Shown here piece after piece: positions 27,025-34,612 of a stretch of DNA of 64,000 nt. The stretch is from Pyxidicoccus sp. MSG2 (lineage in GTDB: Bacteria > Myxococcota > Myxococcia > Myxococcales > Myxococcaceae): the NCBI RefSeq assembly GCF_026626705.1, contig NZ_JAPNKC010000001.1, positions 124,001 to 188,000 on the forward strand. The letters are read 5' to 3'. The position numbers and the translations under genes are program-made. How positions within the stretch are numbered: the stretch's first letter is position 1; the number at the start of each line of letters is the position of its first letter. The notes under the pieces are model-generated. The model saw only the letters and a list, made by a program, of their open reading frames with translations. It made no database searches and was not told where the DNA came from.

Positions 27025-28335
27025 ATGGCCGAGAATCTGAAGGTCAATCAGAGCCAGGAAGAGAACGTCAACGAGTACGGCCGCGAGCACAACGAGAAGC
27101 TCCAGTCGCTCGCGCGGTCCATGGTCGCCGGCCTCTACATGCTGGTGCGCTCGGTGAAGATGTATGACCCGGAGAACGCCGTCTTCCAGAAGCCGCTCCA
27201 CCAGCTCCAGGACATCGTCAACCAGATCATCGGCAAGGAAGGCCGGCTGGAGCTGACGGGCGTCAAGGAGTCCTTCTACCTCAACGGCATGCTGGTGAAG
27301 GTGGACCTCAACTCCATCGAGAACCAGCGCTACCTGCTGGCGGAGATGCGCGCCAAGGACGTGGGCGGCTTCACGCTCACCAAGCCGGTGACGGTGCCGG
27401 AGCTGAAGAACTTCGTCTGGATCTTCGCCAAGGAGCAGTCCGGCACGACGGAGGAGGACGGGCTGTCGGGCCGCAAGCTGCTCAACATGCGGGTGGCCAA
27501 GTTCTCCAAGCTCAAGGAGAAGCTGGACAAGGACATGGACAACCCGGGCGACATGAAGGTCGATCGCAAGAAGTACGCGATGACCATCTACGCCCGCGCG
27601 GTGTTCTTCCTCACGAAGTACCTGGAGTCCGTGCGCGCCGGGAAGCCCATCAACGCGTCCAAGGCGCTGCGGCTCGTGCAGGACTTCGTGGACATCTCCT
27701 ACGAGCAGAAGACGCACTTCCTGGGCATGACGACGATGCGGCGCGAGGACGACTACCTCGTGTACCACCAGGTCAACGTCTGCCTGATGTGCATCGTCTT
27801 CGGCGCGGAGCTGGGGCTGACGAAGCCGCAACTCAGAGACCTGGGCTACATCGCCCTCTTCCACGACGCGGGCATGGCGACGCTGCCGGAGGAGCTGTCC
27901 ACCAAGCGCGGCGCGCTGTCTCCGGACGAGCGGGTGGCGGTGCAGAAGGCGCCGCTCATCTCCGTGCGCAACATCCTCATGGAGAAGGGCTTCAGCCGCT
28001 CCACGCTGCTGCGCGTGGTGACGACGTTCGAGCACAAGACGGACTTCGGCACCGCGGTGCGCGACTCGCGCGGCAACATCCAGATGATCATCCCGAAGAC
28101 GAACCTCGGGGCGTACGCGAAGATCATCGCCATCTGCGACGCGTACGACGCGCTCACGTCCAAGCGCCCGTACCGGGATGCCTACGGCCCGGAGGTGGCG
28201 CTGATGCTGATGTGGACGGAGATGCGCAACAAGTTCGACCCGGAGCTGCTCGCCGTGTTCATGCGCGTCATGGCCATCCAGCCGGTGAAGGTGCTGTCCA
28301 AGCGGCAGCAGACGCTCAGCGTGTCCGGCCTGTAG
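27025..28335 (+). CDS. Degenerate HD-GYP domain protein
   Basis: The protein has 436 residues. The N-terminal 25-135 resembles the HEAT partner (MVAGLYMLVRSVKMYDPENA, LELTGVKESFYLNGML). Residues about 240-410 are an HD-GYP fold with H248, H280-D281 and H337 present, and the typical CDAYDALTSKRPYRDAYGPE segment. Two hallmark features are missing: the His usually found around residue 309 is Ala (VQKAP), and the GYP-containing HHE..GxGYP loop is replaced by a different sequence after FEHK. It may bind c-di-GMP or a partner without hydrolysing it. It is coupled to the upstream HEAT gene and its 3' end overlaps the convergent pseudouridine synthase gene. Confidence 0.82.
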   Translation: MAENLKVNQSQEENVNEYGREHNEKLQSLARSMVAGLYMLVRSVKMYDPENAVFQKPLHQLQDIVNQIIGKEGRLELTGVKESFYLNGMLVKVDLNSIENQRYLLAEMRAKDVGGFTLTKPVTVPELKNFVWIFAKEQSGTTEEDGLSGRKLLNMRVAKFSKLKEKLDKDMDNPGDMKVDRKKYAMTIYARAVFFLTKYLESVRAGKPINASKALRLVQDFVDISYEQKTHFLGMTTMRREDDYLVYHQVNVCLMCIVFGAELGLTKPQLRDLGYIALFHDAGMATLPEELSTKRGALSPDERVAVQKAPLISVRNILMEKGFSRSTLLRVVTTFEHKTDFGTAVRDSRGNIQMIIPKTNLGAYAKIIAICDAYDALTSKRPYRDAYGPEVALMLMWTEMRNKFDPELLAVFMRVMAIQPVKVLSKRQQTLSVSGL

Positions 28336-29335
28336 CCCGCTTCGCCGCCTTCTTCCGGGCGGCGGGCTTCCGCTTCGCTTCCGGCACCACCGGGGTGCCG
28401 CGCAGCAACTCCAGCGCGGCGGTGAAGTCCTCGGGGATGGGCGCTTCCAGGTTCAGCGCCTTGCCCGTGCGCGGGTGGGCGAAGGCCAGCCGCCACGCGT
28501 GCAGCGCCTGACGCCCCAGCCGCTCCTGCGCCTCCCCCGCCCCGCCCTTCGCCTTGCGGCCGGCGCCATAGAGGGCGTCACCGAGCAGCGGGTGGCCGGA
28601 CTCGGCCAGGTGCACGCGAATCTGGTGCGTGCGGCCGGTGAGCAGGTCCACCTCCACCAGCGCGGCGCCGTCGAAGGACTCGAGCACGCGGTAGAGGGTG
28701 ATGGCCTGCTTGCCGTCCTTCACCTTGCCGGTGAACTTCTGGCGATTGACGGGGTGGCGGCCGTAGAGCGTCTCGATGCGCCCCTCCGCGGGCGGCACAC
28801 CGTGGACGAGCGCCAGGTACGTCTTCTCCACCGCGCGCGTCTTGAAGGCCTTCTGCAGGCCCACGAGCGTCTGCTCGTTCTTCGCCACCACGAGGCAGCC
28901 GGTGGTGTCCTTGTCCAGCCGGTGGACGATGCCCGGGCGCAATTCGCCGCCCACGCCGGCCAGGTCCTTCACGCGGTGGAGCAGCGCATTGACGAGCGTC
29001 CCGGACGCATGCCCCGCGCCGGGGTGCACCACCATGCCCGCGGCCTTGTCCACCACCACGAGGTCCTTGTCCTCGTGCAGCACGGCGAGCGGCAGTTCCT
29101 CCGCCAACGGGACGGCGGCCACGGGCGCGGGGATGTGGAGGCTGAGCAGCTCACCCCCTCGCAGGCGCTTCGCCGGCTTGGCGGGCTGGCCGTCGGTGAG
29201 CACATGCCCGGCCTCGATGAGGCCATGGATGCGGGAGCGGGTGAGGTCCGGGAACGCCCGGGCGAGGTACTGGTCCACGCGCTCTCCGCGAGCTTCGGGC
29301 GGGGCGCGGTGCTCTCGCGTGTCGGGCGCTGCCAC
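28316..29335 (-). CDS. RluA/RluD-family 23S rRNA pseudouridine synthase
   Basis: The protein has 339 residues. An S4-like RNA-binding domain (GERVDQYLARAFPDLTRSRI) is followed by the catalytic domain with the RluA-family signature GIVHRLDKDTTGCLVVAK, whose Asp is the catalytic residue, and LLTGRTHQIRVHL. RluD isomerises uridines in helix 69 of 23S rRNA; a close RluA-family relative with another target is possible. The tail is Lys/Arg/Ala-rich. GTG start; no clear ribosome-binding site. It ends by overlapping the convergent HD-GYP gene by 20 bp. Confidence 0.88.
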   Translation of the reverse strand: MAAPDTREHRAPPEARGERVDQYLARAFPDLTRSRIHGLIEAGHVLTDGQPAKPAKRLRGGELLSLHIPAPVAAVPLAEELPLAVLHEDKDLVVVDKAAGMVVHPGAGHASGTLVNALLHRVKDLAGVGGELRPGIVHRLDKDTTGCLVVAKNEQTLVGLQKAFKTRAVEKTYLALVHGVPPAEGRIETLYGRHPVNRQKFTGKVKDGKQAITLYRVLESFDGAALVEVDLLTGRTHQIRVHLAESGHPLLGDALYGAGRKAKGGAGEAQERLGRQALHAWRLAFAHPRTGKALNLEAPIPEDFTAALELLRGTPVVPEAKRKPAARKKAAKRATGRTR

Positions 29336-29346
29336 GTGCGGAGGGG

Positions 29347-29610
29347 CTACCAGATCTTCGACTTCACGTGCGCCTTGGAGCGCAGGACGATGTCGTTGAT
29401 GGCGCGCTCGAAGAAGTTCATCTTCGTGAAGATCTCCTGGCTGACGCGGCTCTTGTAGAGCTCGCGGCCCTCTTCCAGTTCCTCCTTGAGGACCTCGAAG
29501 AGGTTGTCCTGCTCGATGCCCTTGATGATCTTCTGCTCGTTGTAGAGCGAGATATCCGAGGCAATCGCACGGGCGAGCCGCATCGCCTTGACCTTTTCCT
29601 CGTCCGTCAT
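29347..29610 (-). CDS. Small conserved-looking helical protein
   Basis: This 87-residue protein is highly charged and almost fully helical (MTDEEKVKAMRLARAIASDI start, Trp at the very end), with no signal or metal motif. Unusually for this genome it is rich in Ile, Lys and Glu and has no Pro or Gly run except one Gly, suggesting strong constraint. A very good promoter lies so close to the ATG that the mRNA would be almost leaderless. It is followed 11 bp later by the pseudouridine synthase gene. I do not recognise it. Confidence 0.7.
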   Translation of the reverse strand: MTDEEKVKAMRLARAIASDISLYNEQKIIKGIEQDNLFEVLKEELEEGRELYKSRVSQEIFTKMNFFERAINDIVLRSKAHVKSKIW

Positions 29611-29619
29611 CGTCCTACT

Positions 29620-29648
29620 TACTTAGGCACCGGTCCGGGGGGAGTCAA
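29620..29648 (-). promoter_or_regulatory. Sigma-70-type promoter giving a nearly leaderless mRNA
   Basis: On the minus strand TTGACT and TAAGTA are 17 bp apart. The -10 box ends only nine bases before the ATG of the 87-residue protein gene, so transcription would start within a few bases of the start codon. Confidence 0.6.
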
Positions 29649-29693
29649 CTTTCATCGCACCCCTGTACCAACGCTTCCCCCTCCCGGACGGAG

Positions 29694-31061
29694 TCACTTC
29701 TTCCCTGACTTCTCAGAAGCCAGGGCCAGATAGCTCCTGGACACCCTGAGCGGATCCAGCCCGAGCTCGCGGGCGAGGTTCATGAGGATTCCGCGCAGGT
29801 ACACGGGGGGCGGGAGGGCGGTGTAGCGGTCGGCCTCCACGTTCTCCAGGTGGGCCTTGGAGATGCGGGTGCGGTCGGCGACCTGCTGGAGGGAGAAGGA
29901 CCGGGCCTCGCGCACGCGGCGCAGCAGTTCGCCGTTGAACTCGGCGTCCGCCGGGATGTCCGGGGTGCGGGGACGCTGCTCGCGCACGCGGGCCGCCACC
30001 TGCGCCAGGGCCGCCTCCGCCGTGGCAATGGCCGAGTCCTGGGAGAGCACCTGGGCGTCGCCGAGCTGCCGCCCGGGGCCCGGACGCGGTGCCGGCCGGC
30101 CCGGGTCGGAGGCCGGAACCACCGTGGGGGTCCGGGTGGATGGCGTGCGAGCACCCGGCCGGAATACGGGAGCGGGGGTGCCCTCCTTGCGGCCAGGCAC
30201 GGTGGCGAGCGCGGTGCTCTCGGGCGCGGGGGCGGTGGGGGCGGACTGCCAGGTCGCGACCTCGGGGGCAGGTTCCGGGGCGACGGCGACGGCGGTGGGC
30301 TCCACGGGAGGCGTGGGCGCAGTCACGGGCTCCGTCGTGGACGCGACAGAAACGGACGGAGCCGAGGCCGCGGGGACCGCTTCCGCGACAGCAACAGCCG
30401 CCGCGGAGACCATGGGCACGGGTGCCTGCGCCGGTTCCGTCGCAGCCGCGACCGGGATGGCCGTCGAGGCCGTGGGCACGTGCACGGAGCTGCCGAGGAA
30501 CTGCGAGTCCTGCAGCGAGCTGGACACGTACGCGAAGGAGAATCCACGGAAGAACGTGGCGCGGAAGTCCGGCGGTGCCACCGGGCTCGTGGCCGCCTCC
30601 GAGGGTGGCGGCGTGGCCGTCGAGGTCTGCTCCACCACCTCCGGCTCACGTGCCACGGGCGCCGCCGTGGCGGTCCCCTCCCCCGGCCCCCCTGCGTCGA
30701 CCTCCGCCGAAGCCGAGCTCGCGAGCGCCTCGGCGGCGCGCTCCACCGTGCCCGCGGCGGGTGTGGCCTCGGGCGACGGCTTGCCTCCCGCCGTGACGGC
30801 CTCCGCCATCCGCCGGGTGGGAAGGCCCAGGTCCTTGTCGTACTCGGCGCGCAGGTCCGCGTCGGTGAGGATCTCCATCGCCTCGGTCATCCGGGCGCGG
30901 AGGCCGTCCACCTGCTCAGGGTCGACCAGCGCGTACACGGCGATGGAGTCCGGAGCATACAGCTCCATCAGCCGCGAGTACGCCGCGCGGATGTCATCCA
31001 CCGGAGCGGAGACGGGGACCTCCAGGAGCTCGTAATAGGTCTGCTGCTCGAAGGGCTTCAT
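29694..31061 (-). CDS. J-like/RodZ-type HTH protein paired with a MinD-like ATPase
   Basis: The protein has 455 residues. Residues 1-75 look like a J-domain fold (YYELLEVPVSAPVDDIRAAY, EILTDADLRAEYDKDLG) but lack the HPD tripeptide needed to stimulate Hsp70. A long Pro/Ala/Val/Thr linker contains one conserved-looking island (FFRGFSFAYVSSSLQ). The C-terminal 80 residues are a HTH_25-type helix-turn-helix, as in the cytoplasmic part of RodZ (LLRRVREARSFSLQQVADRT). No membrane helix is present, unlike RodZ. The start overlaps the stop of the ATPase gene (ATGA). RodZ's HTH binds MreB, so a cytoskeletal or positioning role is possible. Confidence 0.72.
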   Translation of the reverse strand: MKPFEQQTYYELLEVPVSAPVDDIRAAYSRLMELYAPDSIAVYALVDPEQVDGLRARMTEAMEILTDADLRAEYDKDLGLPTRRMAEAVTAGGKPSPEATPAAGTVERAAEALASSASAEVDAGGPGEGTATAAPVAREPEVVEQTSTATPPPSEAATSPVAPPDFRATFFRGFSFAYVSSSLQDSQFLGSSVHVPTASTAIPVAAATEPAQAPVPMVSAAAVAVAEAVPAASAPSVSVASTTEPVTAPTPPVEPTAVAVAPEPAPEVATWQSAPTAPAPESTALATVPGRKEGTPAPVFRPGARTPSTRTPTVVPASDPGRPAPRPGPGRQLGDAQVLSQDSAIATAEAALAQVAARVREQRPRTPDIPADAEFNGELLRRVREARSFSLQQVADRTRISKAHLENVEADRYTALPPPVYLRGILMNLARELGLDPLRVSRSYLALASEKSGKK

Positions 31062-32119
31062 GGGGAAGACGGGTCGAGGTTGCTGTCGAGTGCGAGAAGG
31101 CGATCGGCGATGCGCTGGATGGCCGTGGACGCCGGGGAATCGGGCCGTTCGATGAGGACCGGGCGGCGCTTGCGCACCGAGCGCCACGCCTCGTCGTCGT
31201 AGCGGATGGCGCCGAGGTCATCCATCTCGATGCCGAAAAACTTCTTCCACGCGGAGGCCACGGCGGTCCCCACGGTGAGGTCCGCGTCCGTGCGCGCCTG
31301 ATTCACGATCAGCCGGATGCGGAAGGCGGCCAGCTCGCGCTCCAGCCGCTCCGCGGCCGAGGGGTCCTTGCGCCGCGCCTGCGCGAGCACGTCGTGCAGC
31401 GTGCGCAGCGAGCCCTCGCGCGTGGTGAGCGCGCTCTCCACCATGTCCTGGATGCCGTACTTCGCCTCCACCTGCTGGAGCCTCCGGAAGAACGCCGCCT
31501 TGGCGAAGCGGTACGCATTCTCCACCGACGTCGGCTCCGGCAGCACCACCAGCAGCCCGTGGTCCGCCATGATGAAGAAGTCGATGGTGTTGAAGCTGGT
31601 GCCCGCGCCCAGGTCCAGGATGAGGTAGTCTGCGGACGCGCCCATCAGCGTCTTGAGCAGCTTCTGCTTCTGCGCGTACTTGAGGTTGGCCGCGTCCAGC
31701 GCGTCCTGCGCGCCGGCGATGAGCGACAGCCGGGGCACGCCCGTGGGGACGATGACCTCTTCGAGCGTCGCCTTGTTCTTGCGCAGGAAGTCCGACAGCG
31801 TGGCCGTGGGCTGTCCCACGCCCAGGCACGTGTGCAGGTTGGCTCCGCCCAGGTCGGCGTCCACCAGCAGCACGTTGAGCCCGGACTGCGCGAGCGCCAC
31901 GCCGAGGTTCGCGGACACCATGGACTTGCCAATGCCGCCCTTGCCTCCACCCACGGCGATGATGCGCCGCGGACGGGGGCGACGGGACAGCCCCGGCGGG
32001 CCGGAGGCCACCGGACCCGGTGTCTTGGAGACGGGGCCCAGGACATGGGCTTCGCTCCGGGGCGCTCGCGAGGGTTCGGTCATGGAGGACAGTGGGACGG
32101 GCTTCAATGGAGCTCCCAT
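31058..32119 (-). CDS. MinD/FlhG-like deviant Walker ATPase
   Basis: The protein has 353 residues. After a Pro/Arg-rich N-terminus it has the deviant Walker A GGGKGGIGKSMVSANLG with its signature Lys, switch I-like DADLGGANLHTCLGV and Walker B YLILDLGAG. This is the layout of FlhG/MinD ATPases that position flagella, septa or other structures. It lacks an obvious C-terminal membrane-targeting helix. ATG 32119 has AGGA nine bases upstream. It is translationally coupled to the J-like/HTH gene, its probable partner. No flagellar genes are near, as expected for a gliding myxobacterium. Confidence 0.85.
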   Translation of the reverse strand: MGAPLKPVPLSSMTEPSRAPRSEAHVLGPVSKTPGPVASGPPGLSRRPRPRRIIAVGGGKGGIGKSMVSANLGVALAQSGLNVLLVDADLGGANLHTCLGVGQPTATLSDFLRKNKATLEEVIVPTGVPRLSLIAGAQDALDAANLKYAQKQKLLKTLMGASADYLILDLGAGTSFNTIDFFIMADHGLLVVLPEPTSVENAYRFAKAAFFRRLQQVEAKYGIQDMVESALTTREGSLRTLHDVLAQARRKDPSAAERLERELAAFRIRLIVNQARTDADLTVGTAVASAWKKFFGIEMDDLGAIRYDDEAWRSVRKRRPVLIERPDSPASTAIQRIADRLLALDSNLDPSSP

Positions 32120-32178
32120 CAAAGCCCGTCCTACTGCCCGAGTCGACTCCCCGCCAGAAAGCGTCCGTCAGGTGATGA

Positions 32179-33861
32179 TCACCGGATGATCACGGTGCAC
32201 GAGCACGCCTGGCTGCCGTCGCACGTGGCCCCCGTGGCCGTCTCGCACTGCAGGCCGAAGCAGCACGGGTTGTTCGGTGAACACGCCTGCCCGCCCGCCG
32301 AGCAGGTAGCCCCGCCCTCGCAGGTACCGGTGGTGCTCCCACCGGGGATGCGGCAGCCCAGCCCGGAGCAGCAGTCCGAGGGGGAGGTGCAGACGCTCCC
32401 CTGCGGCTGGCACGCCTGCGGCGCCTGGCACTTCTGGTTGTTGCAGATGCCCGAACAGCACGCCGCCCCGTTGGAGCACGCCTGGTCATTGGGCGTGCAA
32501 GCAGGGCCCGCGTCCGTACCGCCGGTGCCTGCATCCGTACCGCCCGTGCCACCGTCAGGCGCGGTGCCCGTCGGACGGCAGACGAACGTCAATTCGTCGA
32601 TGGCGCGGCACGCGGTGCCGGCGCAGCAGCCCGAATTGCCCGGATCGCACACCGTGCCCACCGGATCACACGTGGGGGCGGGCTGGCACGTGAAGGAACC
32701 ACCGTCTGCGCCCGGCAGGCAGCGGTTGCCGTTGCAGCACTGGTCGCTGAACTGGCACGTGCTGCCCTGGGAGATGCAACAACCCGCCTCGCCGGTGTAG
32801 CCCGTGGGGCACGAGGCGGGGCACTGGCCGCTGGGGCAGCCGCCGAAGCAGCGCGGCACGCCGCTGGAGTCCACCTTGCACACGGCCTTCTGGCCGTCGC
32901 AGCAGGCCTCGCGCGCATTCACGTCGATGATGCCGCCGTCGGGCAGCATGCCGGAGCCACAGATGTTGCCCACCGGGTTGCAGCCGTTGGGCTTGTCGCA
33001 GCGGTTCTCCCGGCAGTCCACCGCGTTGGAGACCTTCTCGCCGCCGCAGCACACGCCGTCGTTGGTGCAGTAGTTGCCCGTCGGGCGGCAGCCCCCCACC
33101 GGCTGGCACACCGTGGCGCCGTAGCCCAGGTCCACGCAGGTGCGCGAGCAGCAGGTGCTGCCGCCGCTGCACGGGTTGCCGTCCTGCACGCAGTTGCCAC
33201 CGCCGGCGCCGCCCACCGCCACGCAGCGGCCCGGAGTGCCGGTGCCGTTCTGCGAGCACACGCCGCCGCAGCAGTCCTCGTTCTTCAGGCAGAGGTCGTC
33301 ATTGGCCTGGCACGAGTACGCCGGCTTGCACACGCCGGCCTGGCAGTTGGTGGAGCAGCAGTCGCCGTCCGCGCCGCACGCCTGGCCCGGCACCTTGCAG
33401 GACGTGCTGCCCGCGGGCAGCGCCGCGCACTTGCCGTCGCCGCCGCAAATCTTGGTGCAGCACTCCTCCGCGTTGGCGCAGGTGCCGCCCACGTCGAGGC
33501 ACTGCTGCGTGGAGCACCTACCGCCGAGGCAACTCTGCGTGCAGCACTCGATGCCGTTGGAGCAGGTCTCACCGGCCGGGGTGCACTGCTCGCTCGGCTC
33601 GGGACACGTGCCCGCCTCCGTGCAGGTGCCCGTACAGCACGCGGCGCCGGTGTCCCGGCTGCAGGTCGCGCCCACGTCGATGCACGTGGAGCCCGGGCCG
33701 CCATCCGGCAGGTCCGTTCCGGAGTCCGTGCCCGAGTCCACCTCCGAGCCAGCGTCCGTCGTGCCCGGGGGCCCCGAGGGCGGCTTGTCGTCGTCACACC
33801 CCGACACGGCCCCGAGGGCCAACACCATTCCCACCAGCAACAGCCAGCGGTTCGCTTTCAT
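32179..33861 (-). CDS. Cysteine-rich repeat lipoprotein
   Basis: The 560-residue protein is a lipoprotein (signal LLVGMVLALGAVSGC) with an Asp/Gly/Ser/Thr linker, and then about 13 repeats of a disulfide pattern with a CC pair in the middle (such as CSNGIECCTQSCLGGRC, CTSPSDCCSGLGC). A second Gly/Thr/Asp linker interrupts the array near residue 465. The spacing recalls knottin or dickkopf-type cysteine-rich modules used for adhesion or protection. It is probably displayed on the outer membrane. A further in-frame ATG lies upstream, but the signal peptide starts at 33861. Neighbours do not explain it. Confidence 0.8.
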   Translation of the reverse strand: MKANRWLLLVGMVLALGAVSGCDDDKPPSGPPGTTDAGSEVDSGTDSGTDLPDGGPGSTCIDVGATCSRDTGAACCTGTCTEAGTCPEPSEQCTPAGETCSNGIECCTQSCLGGRCSTQQCLDVGGTCANAEECCTKICGGDGKCAALPAGSTSCKVPGQACGADGDCCSTNCQAGVCKPAYSCQANDDLCLKNEDCCGGVCSQNGTGTPGRCVAVGGAGGGNCVQDGNPCSGGSTCCSRTCVDLGYGATVCQPVGGCRPTGNYCTNDGVCCGGEKVSNAVDCRENRCDKPNGCNPVGNICGSGMLPDGGIIDVNAREACCDGQKAVCKVDSSGVPRCFGGCPSGQCPASCPTGYTGEAGCCISQGSTCQFSDQCCNGNRCLPGADGGSFTCQPAPTCDPVGTVCDPGNSGCCAGTACRAIDELTFVCRPTGTAPDGGTGGTDAGTGGTDAGPACTPNDQACSNGAACCSGICNNQKCQAPQACQPQGSVCTSPSDCCSGLGCRIPGGSTTGTCEGGATCSAGGQACSPNNPCCFGLQCETATGATCDGSQACSCTVIIR

Positions 33862-34018
33862 GTGGAGACTCCCTGCCGTGCCGGTGCGGCGGGGGCGCGG
33901 TCCGGGCCGGGCATGCATGCACGCGGAAGCCGCGCGCGTGCCGGGAGGGACCCGGGTTCCCCCGGGAGCGGCCACGAGAAATCGTCAGGGAGCCGTCACT
34001 TGGGGGACGTCGGTTCCG

Positions 34019-34612
34019 CTACTCGTCCAGAAGTTCGACGTTCCAGTACGAGGCATCCGCCAGGTGCAGGAAGGGCAGCCACTCCCGGTACGTCACCTTG
34101 CGCGTGGCGCCGCGGAACAGGGGCGTCCAGCGCGGGCGCACCGGCTTCTTCAGCAGCTTCATGTCCGCCTGCTCGGGGGTGCGTCCGCCCTTCTTCAGGT
34201 TGCAGGGGACACACGAGCAGACGACGTTCTCCCACGTCGTCTTCCCGCCCTGCGAGCGCGGCATGACGTGGTCCAGGTTCAAGTCACAGCGGGGGAGGTT
34301 CTTTCCGCAGTACTGACAGGTGTCGTTGTCGCGCGCGTAGATGTTCAGGCGTGAGAAGCGCACCCGACCGCGGGGCAGGTGGTCATACGCGCTGAGCACC
34401 AGGACGCGGGGCACGCGGATGGTGCGGTTGATGGTGGTGATGCAGTCCTGCGTGGCGCTCAGCGCGGCCCAGTCGTCGAACTCGTAGAGGCGGTACTGCG
34501 CGTCGATGGCCTTCGCCACGCCCTGGTACAGCAGCGAGAACGCCCGCTTCACCGAGGTGACATGCACCGGTTGGTAGTACCGGTTGAGGACGAGGACGGC
34601 GCTGTTGATCAT
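34019..34612 (-). CDS. HNH endonuclease-family protein
   Basis: The protein has 197 residues. The C-terminal half has the HNH core: CQYCGKNL, LDHVMPRSQGG and NVVCSCVPCN, giving the zinc knuckles and the catalytic His. The N-terminal part (AVLVLNRYYQPVHVTSVKRA) is typical of a common stand-alone HNH family in free-living bacteria whose role is unclear; DNA repair or restriction are possible. Its ATG overlaps the stop of selA (ATGA), so it is translated with selA, for which I know no functional reason. Confidence 0.82.
   Translation of the reverse strand: MINSAVLVLNRYYQPVHVTSVKRAFSLLYQGVAKAIDAQYRLYEFDDWAALSATQDCITTINRTIRVPRVLVLSAYDHLPRGRVRFSRLNIYARDNDTCQYCGKNLPRCDLNLDHVMPRSQGGKTTWENVVCSCVPCNLKKGGRTPEQADMKLLKKPVRPRWTPLFRGATRKVTYREWLPFLHLADASYWNVELLDE

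Noticed and set aside
32150-32200. Direct repeats of GTGATCATC at the end of the Cys-rich protein gene
   Set aside because: Only two short copies; not enough to separate from chance or simple duplication.
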